Source: CAIPVR01 sp049316905 (GTDB lineage Bacteria > Actinomycetota > Acidimicrobiia > Acidimicrobiales > Microtrichaceae). From it: a stretch of DNA of 20,588 bases. The notes below the pieces were generated by a model. It was not told the origin of the DNA. It did not search any database and worked only from the letters and a program-made list of their open reading frames with translations. Where the stretch lies: positions 1-20,588 of the forward strand of contig JBMOJH010000058.1 of the NCBI GenBank assembly GCA_049316905.1, given 5' to 3'. Both the position numbers and the translations under genes were made by a program. Positions within the stretch are counted from its first letter, which is position 1; the number at the start of each line of letters is the position of its first letter. Below, in pieces: positions 6,426-13,544 of this stretch.

Positions 6426-7067
6426 ATGCCCACCGCGACGGAGCTCACCACCGACGACGGCGTGGCGCTGGCCGCCGAGCTGGAGGTGCCCGCGGACCCG
6501 GTCGCCGCGGCGGTGCTGCTGCACCCGCACCCGCTGATGGGCGGCGACATGCGCACCCCGGTCCCCGACCACCTGTTCCGCGCCCTGCCCGACCACGGGG
6601 TGGCCGTCCTGCGGTTCGACTTCCGGGGCGCCGGGCGGTCCGGGGGTACCCACGCGGGCGGGACCGCCGAGGCCGGCGACGTCCGTGCCGCGATCGACGC
6701 GCTGGCCGCTGCCGCGCCGGGCCTGCCGATCTGGCTCGTGGGGTGGTCGTTCGGCGCGGACGTGTCGACCCAGGTGACCGACCCCCGCGTGGCCGGGTGG
6801 GTGCTCGTGGCCCCGCCGCTGTCGTCCGTGCCGTCGGACGCCATGGCCGCGGCCACCGACCCGCGGCCCACGCTGCTCCTCGTCCCCCGCCATGACCAGT
6901 TCCTCGACCCGGACGCCGCGGCCGGGCGCACCGCGGGATGGTCCGCCACCACGGTGCAGGTCGTCCCCGGGGTGGACCACTTCCTCGCGGGCCGGCTCGG
7001 GACCGTCACCGACGCCGTGCTGTCCGCACTGCTCGGGGGCGCGGCCCGGCAGGATCTCTGGAGCTGA
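6426..7067 (+). CDS. Alpha/beta hydrolase, COG2945-like
   Basis: The 213-residue product is a compact alpha/beta hydrolase. HPHPLMGGDM near residue 40 and LRFDFRGAGRSGG are hallmarks of the COG2945-type family. The nucleophile is Ser108 in GWSFGAD, the acid probably Asp157 (RHDQFLD) and the base His185 (GVDHFL). No signal peptide is seen, so it should be cytoplasmic; the substrate (ester, amide or thioester) is unknown. The ATG at 6426 follows TACCGT by six bases and has no ribosome site, so it is probably leaderless. It is divergent from an F420-type oxidoreductase and convergent with hisF, with a short hairpin in the 27-base gap. Confidence 0.88.
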   Translation: MPTATELTTDDGVALAAELEVPADPVAAAVLLHPHPLMGGDMRTPVPDHLFRALPDHGVAVLRFDFRGAGRSGGTHAGGTAEAGDVRAAIDALAAAAPGLPIWLVGWSFGADVSTQVTDPRVAGWVLVAPPLSSVPSDAMAAATDPRPTLLLVPRHDQFLDPDAAAGRTAGWSATTVQVVPGVDHFLAGRLGTVTDAVLSALLGGAARQDLWS

Positions 7068-7068
7068 G

Positions 7069-7085
7069 ACGCCCGTTCCGGGCGT
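7069..7085. terminator. Hairpin between convergent hydrolase and hisF genes
   Basis: ACGCCC (7069-7074) pairs with GGGCGT (7080-7085) around a five-base loop, with a possible extra G-T pair. It lies in the 27-base gap between two convergent stop codons and can work on either strand, though there is no proper T-tract. Confidence 0.5.
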
Positions 7086-7094
7086 TGCGGACCC

Positions 7095-7880
7095 CTATCT
7101 CGCGGGAGGGGCGGGGCGGACGGTGATGCCTGCGGCGGCCATGACCGCCTTCGCCTCGGCCACGGTGTGCTCGCCGAAGTGGAAGATCGACGCGGCGAGC
7201 ACCGCGTCGGCGCCGCCGACCAGCACGCCCTCGGCCAGGTGCTCCAGGGTGCCCACACCGCCCGACGCGATCACCGGGACCGGGCTCGCCGCGGCCACGG
7301 CGGCGGTGAGCGGCAGGTCGAACCCGTCGCGCGTGCCGTCACGGTCCATGGAGGTCAGCAGGATCTCGCCCGCGCCCAGCTCGCAGACCCGCGCCGCCCA
7401 CTCCACCGCGTCGATGCCGGTCGGGGTCCGGCCGCCGTGGGTGTACACCTCGAACTCGGGCCCGTCGCCACCGGGTCGCCGGCCGCGGCTGTCGATCGCC
7501 ACCACCACGCACTGGGCGCCGAACTCGTCCGCGATCTCGGCCACCACCTCCGGCCGGTCCACCGCTGCGGTGTTCACCCCGACCTTGTCGGCCCCGGCGC
7601 GGAGCAGCCGCCGGGCGTCCTCCACGGAGCGCACGCCCCCGCCCACGGTGAAGGGGATGAACACCTCCTCGGCGGTGTGGCGGACCACCTCCACGATCGT
7701 GTCCCGGGCGTCCGACGACGCGGTGATGTCGAGGAACACCAACTCGTCGGCGCCCTCGGCGTCGTAGCGCGCGGCGAGCTCCACCGGGTCGCCCGCGTCG
7801 CGGAGGTCAACGAAGTTGACCCCCTTCACCACGCGGCCGGCGTCCACGTCGAGGCACGGGATGACCCGGGCGGTCCTCAT
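7095..7880 (-). CDS. hisF: Imidazole glycerol phosphate synthase cyclase subunit HisF
   Basis: The 261-residue (beta/alpha)8 barrel uses ammonia from HisH to convert PRFAR to imidazole glycerol phosphate and AICAR. It begins RVIPCLDVDAGRVVKGVNF with catalytic Asp11 and Lys19, and carries the second catalytic Asp130 in VVVAIDSRG. Phosphate-binding loops VGGGVRS, SGGVGTLEHL and the end of the barrel are all present and the length is normal. The ATG at 7880 overlaps the hisA stop (ATGA). It is the last gene of the his operon here; hisI, which often follows, is absent. It faces the hydrolase gene across a short hairpin. Confidence 0.97.
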   Translation of the reverse strand: MRTARVIPCLDVDAGRVVKGVNFVDLRDAGDPVELAARYDAEGADELVFLDITASSDARDTIVEVVRHTAEEVFIPFTVGGGVRSVEDARRLLRAGADKVGVNTAAVDRPEVVAEIADEFGAQCVVVAIDSRGRRPGGDGPEFEVYTHGGRTPTGIDAVEWAARVCELGAGEILLTSMDRDGTRDGFDLPLTAAVAAASPVPVIASGGVGTLEHLAEGVLVGGADAVLAASIFHFGEHTVAEAKAVMAAAGITVRPAPPAR

Positions 7881-8635
7881 GGCGTGCCCGCCCCGTCCTC
7901 GCCCGACCCGCCGACCGCTGCCACCGCCTCGGCCACGGTGAAGGCCCCCTCGTAGACCGCCCGGCCGGTGATCGCCCCGCCGAGGCGGCGGCCGGCGGAC
8001 TCGAGCGCGGCGAGCGCCCGAAGGTCCTGCAGCGTGCCCACGCCGCCGGACGCGATGACCGGCACGTCGGTCACGGCCATCACCCGGGCCAACCCCTCGA
8101 GGTCGGGGCCGCTCAGCATCCCGTCGCGGCTGATCTCGGTGACCACCAGCGCCGCCACCCCGGCGTCCGCGAAGGCCCGGGCCAGGTCGAGCACGTCCGC
8201 GCCGGAGCCCTCGAGCCAGCCGCGGACCGCCACCTCGCTCCCCCGGGCGTCGAGGCCGACCGCCACCGGACGCTCGGCCGCGAGCGACCGCACCAGCGCC
8301 GGGTCCTCGAGGGCCGCGGTGCCCAACACCACGCGGGCCACACCGGCGTCGAACAGCGCCTCGGCCGCCGCACGGCTGCGCACCCCGCCACCGGTCTGCA
8401 CCGGCACGCGCAGCGCTGCGACGATCTCCCCCACCACCGCGCGGTTGCGGGGCTCGCCGGTGCGGGCCGCGTCGAGGTCGACCACGTGCACCCACGGCGC
8501 TCCCGCGGCCTCGAACTCCAGGGCGCGGGCCACGGGATCGTCGCCGTAGACGGTGCTCCGGTCGTAGTCGCCCTGCGCGAGGCGCACGCAGCGACCGTCG
8601 AGCAGGTCGATCGCGGGGTAGACGTCGAGGCTCAC
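7877..8635 (-). CDS. hisA: ProFAR isomerase HisA
   Basis: The 252-residue barrel catalyses the Amadori rearrangement of ProFAR to PRFAR in histidine synthesis. It starts VYPAIDLLDGRCVRLAQGDY with catalytic Asp10, followed by VVDLDAARTG, QTGGGVRS, the second catalytic Asp129 (VGLDARG), VTEISRDG and ASGGVGTLQDL. In many actinobacteria this slot holds PriA, which also does the TrpF reaction. Here the loop VAVRGWLEGSG and the QTGGGVR strand look like ordinary HisA, so I call HisA without claiming TrpF activity. The GTG start overlaps the hisH stop and the gene overlaps hisF by ATGA. Confidence 0.95.
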   Translation of the reverse strand: MSLDVYPAIDLLDGRCVRLAQGDYDRSTVYGDDPVARALEFEAAGAPWVHVVDLDAARTGEPRNRAVVGEIVAALRVPVQTGGGVRSRAAAEALFDAGVARVVLGTAALEDPALVRSLAAERPVAVGLDARGSEVAVRGWLEGSGADVLDLARAFADAGVAALVVTEISRDGMLSGPDLEGLARVMAVTDVPVIASGGVGTLQDLRALAALESAGRRLGGAITGRAVYEGAFTVAEAVAAVGGSGEDGAGTP

Positions 8636-9252
8636 GCCGCGACCCCCCGCGCCGCGAGCGCCACGAAGTTCCCGAGCAGCTGGAGGCCCGCGGCCCCGGA
8701 CTTCTCCGGGTGGAACTGGGTGGCCCACACGTTCTCGTGGTGCACCGCGGCGGTGACCGGCCCGCCGTAGTCGCACGTGGCCACCAGCGCGGGCGACGCC
8801 TCCGCCGCGTAGCTGTGCACGAAGTACATCCACGGCCGGTCGCCGAGCCCGGCGAAGAGCGGCGACTCGGTCAGCAGGTCCACCAGGTTCCACTGCATCT
8901 GCGGCCGCTTCACGTCGTCCGGCAGCAGGCGGACGCGACCGGCGAGCACGCCGAGGCCCGTGGCGTCGGGCGACTCGTCGGAGCCGTCGTAGAGCAGCTG
9001 CATGCCCACGCAGATCCCCAGGAACGGCCGCCCGGAGGCGATCGCGTCCACGGCGACCTGGTCGAGGCCGTGCTCGGCGAGGGCCTCGCGGCAGCGGCCG
9101 AAGTTCCCCACGCCCGGGAGCACCACGGCGTCCGCCGCGTCGACCACCGCGCGGTCGGCGGTGAGCTCGGCCCGCGCCCCGACGTGTTCGAGTGCCTTCT
9201 GCGCGGACCGCAGGTTGCCGATGCCGTAGTCCAGCACCGCGACGAAGGTCAC
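8632..9252 (-). CDS. hisH: Imidazole glycerol phosphate synthase glutaminase subunit HisH
   Basis: The 206-residue class I glutamine amidotransferase supplies ammonia to HisF. It shows VLDYGIGNLRS at the start, the oxyanion region LPGVGNFG, nucleophile Cys81 in GICVGMQLLYDGSDE, and the His181/Glu183 pair in QFHPEKSG. VKRPQMQWN and WMYFVHSY are also typical of HisH. The GTG start overlaps the hisB stop and the hisH stop overlaps the hisA start, both by GTGA, implying coupled translation and matched subunit amounts. Confidence 0.96.
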   Translation of the reverse strand: MTFVAVLDYGIGNLRSAQKALEHVGARAELTADRAVVDAADAVVLPGVGNFGRCREALAEHGLDQVAVDAIASGRPFLGICVGMQLLYDGSDESPDATGLGVLAGRVRLLPDDVKRPQMQWNLVDLLTESPLFAGLGDRPWMYFVHSYAAEASPALVATCDYGGPVTAAVHHENVWATQFHPEKSGAAGLQLLGNFVALAARGVAA

Positions 9253-9845
9253 AGGGTGCCCTTGGTGGAGGGCAGCGTGTCGCCCTCGGTGCGGACCGCG
9301 TCGCGCAGGGCGCGGGCGACCGCCTTCACCGACGCCTCGATGATGTGGTGGGTGTTGCGGCCGCGCACCAGCGTGAGGTGCAGGGTGATCCCGGCCGAGG
9401 TCACGAACGCCCGCCAGAACTCCTCCATCAACTGGGGGTCGAACGGCGGGTCGCCCAGGATCTTCACGCCCGGCGGATCGATCTCGTAGTGCAGGAACGG
9501 CCGGCCCGACAGGTCGAGCACCGCCTCCACCACCGCCTCGTCGAGCGGCACGCGGATGGACGCGAACCGCCGGACGCCCCGCTTGTCGCCCAGGGCGTCG
9601 CGCAGCACCGCGCCGAGCAGGATCCCGGTGTCCTCCACCGTGTGGTGGGCGTCGATCTCGAGGTCGCCGCTCGCCACGACCGTGAGGTCCATGCCGCCGT
9701 GACGGCCGAGCTGGTCGAGCATGTGGTCGAAGAACGGCAGGCCGGTGCGGCAGTCGGTGGTGCCGCCGCCGTCCACGTCCACGGTCACCGAGATGTCGGT
9801 CTCCTTGGTGGTGCGGTCGGCGGAGGCGGTGCGTGACGGGCTCAC
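9249..9845 (-). CDS. hisB: Imidazoleglycerol-phosphate dehydratase HisB (monofunctional)
   Basis: The 198-residue product dehydrates imidazole glycerol phosphate to imidazole acetol phosphate. The metal-binding histidine motifs are present: FFDHMLDQLGRHGG, then DAHHTVEDTGI, and RGRNTHHIIEASVKA near the C-terminus. It lacks the N-terminal phosphatase domain of enterobacterial HisB, as is usual in actinobacteria. The GTG at 9845 gives a start close to KETDISVTVDVDG; the gap to hisC is 53 bases, the only real space in the operon. It overlaps hisH by four bases. Confidence 0.96.
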   Translation of the reverse strand: MSPSRTASADRTTKETDISVTVDVDGGGTTDCRTGLPFFDHMLDQLGRHGGMDLTVVASGDLEIDAHHTVEDTGILLGAVLRDALGDKRGVRRFASIRVPLDEAVVEAVLDLSGRPFLHYEIDPPGVKILGDPPFDPQLMEEFWRAFVTSAGITLHLTLVRGRNTHHIIEASVKAVARALRDAVRTEGDTLPSTKGTL

Positions 9846-9898
9846 GCCGCCAAGGTTCGCACACGGGGCGCGCGGCCCGGAAAGCGGTTCCCGGCCGG

Positions 9899-10990
9899 TC
9901 AGCCCGCCAGCACCTCGGCCAGCGCGGCGAGGAACTCGTCGTCCTCCTCCGGCGTGCCGAGCGTGACGCGCAGGCAGCCGCCGAGCCGTGGCCACGACGA
10001 GCAGTTCCGCACCAGCACGGAACGCTCCACGAGCCCGGCCCACACCTCGTCGCCGTCGCGGTGCCGTGGCCGGAACAGGATGAAGTTCGCGCCACTCGGC
10101 CACTGGTCCACGTCGAGCGCGGAGAGGGCGGCGGCCACCCGGCCGCGCTCCTCCACCAGACGCGCCACCCGGGCCCGCATCTCGGCGAGGTGGTCGAGCG
10201 CGAGCACGCCGGCGAGCTGCGTGACCTCGTCGAGGTGGTACGGCAGGACCACCTGCTCCAGCGCGTCCACCACCCACGTGGGGCCCACCAGGTAGCCGAG
10301 GCGCAGCGCCGCGGCCGACCACGTCTTGGAGTAGGTGCGCGTGACCACCACGTTGCGGTCCTCGGCCACGAGCTCGAGCGCGGACCACGGCGCGAACTGT
10401 CCGTAGGCCTCGTCCACCACGAGCAGCCCGTCGACCGCCTCCACGGCATCCAGCACGGCGCGCACGGTCGCCTCGTCCTCCACACGACCGGTCGGGTTGT
10501 TGGGCGAGCACAGGAAGGTGACCGCGGGACGGTGGAGCGCGATGTCCGCGGTCGCCCGGGCCACGTCGAGGGTGAAGTCGTCGCGGCGGTCCAGCTCCAC
10601 CACCGTGGCGCCGGTGATGCGGGCGATGTGGCCGTGCAGCGCGTAGGTCGGCTCGAAGGTGAGCACGCTGCGGCCGGCCCCGGCGTACGTGAGGAGCACC
10701 GTCTGCAGCACCTCGTTCGAGCCGTTCGCGGCGAACACCTGGCGGGCCGTGAGCCCACCGGGAACGCCGTCGGCCTCCACCTCGGCGAGGCGGGCCCGCA
10801 GCGCGGTGGCCCCGCGCTCCGGGTAGCGGTGCCAGGCCACGCCACCCAGTGCCGCGGCGAGCGACGCGGTGAACGAGTCGGGCGGCGGCTCGGGGGCCTC
10901 GTTGGTGTTGAGGCGCACCCGCACCTCCACCTGCGGGGAGTGGTAGCCCTCCATCAGGGCCAGGTCGTCACGCACGCGAGGGCGGCCCAT
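9899..10990 (-). CDS. hisC: Histidinol-phosphate aminotransferase HisC
   Basis: The 363-residue fold-type I PLP enzyme transfers the amino group of glutamate to imidazole acetol phosphate. LNTNEAPEPPP near the start, CSPNNPTGR, VVDEAYGQFA, the PLP lysine K222 in TRTYSKTWSAAALRLGY, and the C-terminal phosphate-binding region LRVTLGTPEED identify it. The ATG at 10990 shares one base with the hisD stop (TGATG), so translation is coupled. Length and order (hisD-hisC-hisB) are standard for actinobacteria. Related aminotransferases for aromatic amino acids look similar, but the context settles the call. Confidence 0.96.
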   Translation of the reverse strand: MGRPRVRDDLALMEGYHSPQVEVRVRLNTNEAPEPPPDSFTASLAAALGGVAWHRYPERGATALRARLAEVEADGVPGGLTARQVFAANGSNEVLQTVLLTYAGAGRSVLTFEPTYALHGHIARITGATVVELDRRDDFTLDVARATADIALHRPAVTFLCSPNNPTGRVEDEATVRAVLDAVEAVDGLLVVDEAYGQFAPWSALELVAEDRNVVVTRTYSKTWSAAALRLGYLVGPTWVVDALEQVVLPYHLDEVTQLAGVLALDHLAEMRARVARLVEERGRVAAALSALDVDQWPSGANFILFRPRHRDGDEVWAGLVERSVLVRNCSSWPRLGGCLRVTLGTPEEDDEFLAALAEVLAG

Positions 10991-12288
10991 CAGGCACCGT
11001 CCCGTCGGGCCGCGAGGCGCAGGCGGACCGACTCGGCGTGCGCGGCGAGCCCCTCGGCGTCCGCGAGCGTGGCCACCGCCGGGCCGATCCGCTCCAGCGC
11101 GGCGCCGTCGACGGTGATCACGTGGTGATGCTTCAGGAAGTCGTCGACGGTCAGCGCGGAGGCGAAGCGGGCGGTGCCGTCGGTGGGCAGCACGTGGCTC
11201 GGCCCCGCGAGGTAGTCGCCCACCGAGGCCGGCGACCACGGGCCCACGAAGATCGCCCCGGCGTTGCGCACCCGCGGCACCAGGTCCTCGGCGCCCTCGC
11301 ACAGCAGCTCGAGGTGCTCCGGCGCCACCAGGTCCGCCACCGCCACGGCCGCCTCGGGCGAGTCCACCAGCACTGCGTGACCGGCCGACGCCAGCGTGGC
11401 GGTGATCTCGGCGGCCCTCGGCGCCTCGGCCACCAGCCGTTCCACCGCGGCGTCCACCTCGTCCGCGACGGCCTCGTCCCAGGTGATGAGCCAGGCCAGC
11501 CCGTCGGGGCCGTGCTCGGCCTGGAGGATCACGTCCACCGCGGCGAAGTCCGCGGGCACGCTCCCGTCCGCGATCACCACCACCTCGCTCGGCCCGGCGA
11601 ACGCCGCGGCCACGCCCACCCGGCCCGACACCTCGCGCTGGGCCAGTGCCACGTACCGGTTGCCCGGCCCGCAGATCACGTCCACCGCGGGCACCGAGGC
11701 CGTGCCGTACGCGAGCGCGCCGATCGCCTGGGCGCCGCCGAGGGCGTACACCTCCTCCACCCCGGCCACCGCCGCGGCCGCGAGGGTGACGGTGCTGACC
11801 GCGCCCGTGTCGCGGTTCGGCGGCACGCACACCGCCACCTCCGGCACGCCGGCCACGAGCGCGGGCACCGCGGCCATCAGCAGGGTCGACGGATACGACG
11901 CCCGGCCGCCCGGCACGTAGCAGCCCACGCGGTCCACGGGCCGCAGGTAGGAACGGATGCGAACCCCGTCGGTGTCGTGGACCACCTCGGGTCGCAGCTG
12001 GGCCCGGTGGTGCTCGGCGATCCGGTCACGGGCGAGCTCCAGCGCGGCCACCACCTCGGGCGGGGTGGCCGCCAGCGCGGCGCGGATCTCCTCGGCGGGG
12101 ACCCGCAGCGCCGCGGGCCGGACCCCGTCGAAACGCTCGGTGAGGTCGAACAGCGCCTCGTCGCCGCGGGCCGCGACGTCGGCGAGGATCTCGCGCACCG
12201 CGGCCAACGGCTCGTCACCCGCCACCTCGGGGCGGGGCAGCAACGGGGCGGGGTCGGCCACGCCGCGCAGGTCGAGTCGGTTCAGCAC
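10990..12288 (-). CDS. hisD: Histidinol dehydrogenase HisD
   Basis: The 432-residue zinc enzyme oxidises histidinol to histidine in two NAD-dependent steps. Seen are GCYVPGGRASYPSTLLM, ALGGAQAIGALAYGT, ICGPGNRYVA, the zinc-ligand stretch ILQAEHGPDG, the catalytic Glu-His pair in APEHLELL, GDYLAGPSHVLPT, and the late His in AAHAESVRLR. The GTG at 12288 is preferred over the in-frame GTG at 12297: the product then begins VLNRLDLRG like its family, and TACCGT ends seven bases upstream, giving a leaderless mRNA. It is the first gene of the operon and diverges from a 65-residue protein. Confidence 0.96.
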   Translation of the reverse strand: MLNRLDLRGVADPAPLLPRPEVAGDEPLAAVREILADVAARGDEALFDLTERFDGVRPAALRVPAEEIRAALAATPPEVVAALELARDRIAEHHRAQLRPEVVHDTDGVRIRSYLRPVDRVGCYVPGGRASYPSTLLMAAVPALVAGVPEVAVCVPPNRDTGAVSTVTLAAAAVAGVEEVYALGGAQAIGALAYGTASVPAVDVICGPGNRYVALAQREVSGRVGVAAAFAGPSEVVVIADGSVPADFAAVDVILQAEHGPDGLAWLITWDEAVADEVDAAVERLVAEAPRAAEITATLASAGHAVLVDSPEAAVAVADLVAPEHLELLCEGAEDLVPRVRNAGAIFVGPWSPASVGDYLAGPSHVLPTDGTARFASALTVDDFLKHHHVITVDGAALERIGPAVATLADAEGLAAHAESVRLRLAARRDGA

Positions 12289-12295
12289 GGCGTGC

Positions 12296-12301
12296 ACGGT
12301 A
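12296..12301 (-). promoter_or_regulatory. Candidate -10 element of the his operon
   Basis: TACCGT on the minus strand ends seven bases before the GTG at 12288. The same site reads TAGCCC on the plus strand (12300-12305), so weak divergent transcription is possible. A leaderless start leaves no room for a T-box or leader-peptide attenuator. Confidence 0.5.
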
Positions 12302-12362
12302 GCCCGCGGCCCCGCGCGCTCCCCCGCCGGTTCCCGCCGGGTGCGGGAGCGGCGTCGGGTGC

Positions 12363-12368
12363 TAGGAA
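12363..12368 (+). promoter_or_regulatory. Weak candidate -10 element of the 65-residue gene
   Basis: TAGGAA ends seven bases before the GTG at 12376. The last base differs from the TANNNT pattern, so this is tentative. Confidence 0.3.
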
Positions 12369-12375
12369 CGGCGCC

Positions 12376-12573
12376 GTGAGCCTGCACGCCGACCTGGCCT
12401 CCCTGCAGTCGACGCTCGACCAGGCCGTCGAGCGCCTCGACGCCGCCGCCGCCGAGGTGCGCGGCACCGAACGCGACGACCTGCTCGGCGACCTGTACGA
12501 GATCGAACGCCATCTGCGGGCCGCCGGGCGCCGGCTCACGCGGGCGTTGGGTTCGCTCCCGTCCTCGGACTGA
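12376..12573 (+). CDS. Small hypothetical coiled-coil protein
   Basis: The 65-residue product is nearly all predicted helix with heptad-like spacing of Leu/Ala/Val (ADLASLQSTLDQAVERLDAA and ERDDLLGDLYEIERHLRAAG). It is charged and soluble, with no Cys, signal or membrane segment. I do not recognise a named family. It sits 87 bases from hisD in the opposite direction and is followed by a hairpin-rich gap. Coding potential is supported by a clean start and the repeated hydrophobic spacing. A role in protein-protein contact is only a guess. Confidence 0.6.
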   Translation: MSLHADLASLQSTLDQAVERLDAAAAEVRGTERDDLLGDLYEIERHLRAAGRRLTRALGSLPSSD

Positions 12574-12613
12574 CCGCGCCGCGACCCGGGTGCCGGACCA
12601 CTCAGGGTCCCGC

Positions 12614-12643
12614 CGGACGGACCGCCCGCCGACGGTCCGTCCG
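12614..12643. terminator. Hairpin I after the 65-residue gene
   Basis: CGGACGGACC (12614-12623) pairs perfectly with GGTCCGTCCG (12634-12643), plus one more G-C pair, closing an eight-base loop. AAAAC follows on the plus strand. It starts 41 bases after the stop of the 65-residue gene. There is no T-tract, so termination would have to be of the tailless type. Confidence 0.45.
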
Positions 12644-12651
12644 AAAACGCA

Positions 12652-12676
12652 TCCGGCGCCCCGGAGGGGCGCCGGA
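12652..12676. terminator. Hairpin II, perfect 11-pair stem with GGA loop
   Basis: TCCGGCGCCCC (12652-12662) is exactly complementary to GGGGCGCCGGA (12666-12676) around a three-base loop. It is extremely stable on either strand but has no T-tract. Confidence 0.45.
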
Positions 12677-12791
12677 CGGACGTCCCGGGCGGCGGGAGCC
12701 CAGGGACGCCGGTTACCAGGTGGCGGGAACCTGGCGAGCGACAGTTGAGCACAAACGTTTCGTGAGTGTCGAGGATCTCCGAACGTGGTTC

Positions 12792-12815
12792 CGCGCCCTC
12801 GCGCGGGCGCGTTTT
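12792..12815 (+). terminator. Intrinsic terminator with T-tract (plus strand)
   Basis: CGCGCCC (12792-12798) pairs with GGGCGCG (12805-12811) around TCGCGC, followed directly by TTTT (12812-12815). This has the form of a rho-independent terminator for transcripts running rightwards, and it abuts the nth stop codon. The only plus-strand gene upstream ends 218 bases earlier. Confidence 0.6.
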
Positions 12816-13519
12816 CAGGCCTGCACGGAGGGGCAGAACGACGCGAGGACGCACCGCTCGCACGCCGGTCGGCGCGCCGCGCACACGCGGCGGCCGTGGA
12901 GGATCAGCCGCAACGAGAACTCCCCTCGCTCCGCCGCCGGCACCATCGGACCGAGCTCGTGCTCCACCCGTACCGGGTCGTCGTCGTCGGTGAGGCCCAG
13001 GCGTTTCGAGAGGCGCAGCACGTGGGTGTCCACGGGGAGCCCGGGCAGGCCGAGGGCCACGCTGCGCACCACGTTGGCCGTCTTGCGCCCCACGCCGGGC
13101 AACGAGGTGAGGTCGGCCATCGCGCCGGGCACCTCGCCGCCGAAGCGGTCGACGAGCCCGTTCGCCATGCCGATCAGGCTCTTCGCCTTCGAGCGGAAGA
13201 ACCCCGTGGAGCGGATGAGCTCCTCGAGCTCCTCGGGGTCGGCCTCGGCCAGGTCGGCCGGCCCGGGGTACCGGGCGAAGAGCGCCGGCGTCACCATGTT
13301 CACCCGGGCGTCGGTGCACTGGGCCGAGAGGATCGTGGCGGCGAGCAGCTCGTACGCGTTGCGGTGGTCGAGCTCGCACCGCGCCTCGGGGTACTCGAGT
13401 GCGAGCAGTTCGTGGGTGCGGCGGGCCCGGCCCGCCGGCGTCCGCGGCCGGCGCCGCGCCGGCGCTGCGGCCTGGCCGTCCCCCTCGCGGCGGGGGCGAT
13501 GCTCGGACGGTGCGGGCAC
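12815..13519 (-). CDS. nth: Endonuclease III (DNA glycosylase/AP lyase) Nth
   Basis: The 234-residue helix-hairpin-helix glycosylase removes oxidised pyrimidines and nicks abasic sites in base excision repair. Catalytic Lys146 sits in the HhH motif LPGVGRKTANVV and catalytic Asp164 in VDTHVLRLSKRLGL, 18 residues apart as in E. coli Nth. The C-terminal iron-sulfur site is intact: CAARRPACERCVLASFC gives C-x6-C-x2-C-x5-C. LLAATILSAQCTDARVN is typical of Nth rather than MutY. I chose GTG 13519 because TACCGT ends six bases upstream; an N-terminal Arg/Pro-rich tail of about 35 residues precedes the conserved fold. The open frame extends further upstream into the divergent gene and is not used. 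Confidence 0.93.
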   Translation of the reverse strand: MPAPSEHRPRREGDGQAAAPARRRPRTPAGRARRTHELLALEYPEARCELDHRNAYELLAATILSAQCTDARVNMVTPALFARYPGPADLAEADPEELEELIRSTGFFRSKAKSLIGMANGLVDRFGGEVPGAMADLTSLPGVGRKTANVVRSVALGLPGLPVDTHVLRLSKRLGLTDDDDPVRVEHELGPMVPAAERGEFSLRLILHGRRVCAARRPACERCVLASFCPSVQA

Positions 13520-13525
13520 CGGCGA

Positions 13526-13535
13526 ACGGTAGCCT
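13526..13535. promoter_or_regulatory. Overlapping divergent -10 elements between nth and the GNAT gene
   Basis: ACGGTAGCCT holds TACCGT on the minus strand (13531-13526, six bases before the nth GTG) and TAGCCT on the plus strand (13530-13535, nine bases before the GTG at 13545). The two hexamers share the TA dinucleotide, and only 25 bases separate the two start codons, so both mRNAs would be leaderless. Confidence 0.55.
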
Positions 13536-13544
13536 TCCGCTCCG

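Larger units (their letters stand above)
12574..12814. other. Gene-free, hairpin-rich intergenic region
   Basis: No convincing gene lies in these 241 bases between the 65-residue protein and nth. Five inverted repeats follow one another: 12614-12643, 12652-12676, 12681-12708 (imperfect), 12716-12734 and 12792-12811. The middle part (about 12740-12780) is less GC-rich than its surroundings and includes AAACGTTT. I saw TTGAGC at 12745-12750 but no good -10 at 17 bases, so a promoter for a small RNA is not established. Confidence 0.6.

Noticed and set aside
5066..6895. Plus-strand open frame of 609 codons across the PLD-like, oxidoreductase and hydrolase genes
   Set aside because: It lies antisense or out of frame to three genes with clear catalytic motifs, and its product has none.
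6383..7258. N-terminal extension of the oxidoreductase at 5435-6382
   Set aside because: The extension is Ser/Arg-rich and antisense to the hydrolase; GTG 6382 has a strong ribosome site and begins at strand 1 of the barrel.
7877..8635. HisA as bifunctional PriA
   Set aside because: The strand QTGGGVR and loop VAVRGWLEGSG look like ordinary HisA rather than PriA; sequence alone cannot exclude weak TrpF activity.
9846..9898. Attenuator or internal promoter in the hisC-hisB gap
   Set aside because: The 53 bases show only weak, mismatched pairing and no TANNNT hexamer close to the hisB start.
12740..12780. Promoter for a small RNA (TTGAGC at 12745 with near-palindrome AAACGTTT)
   Set aside because: There is no acceptable -10 hexamer at 16-18 bases spacing, so it was left as a possibility within the gap description.
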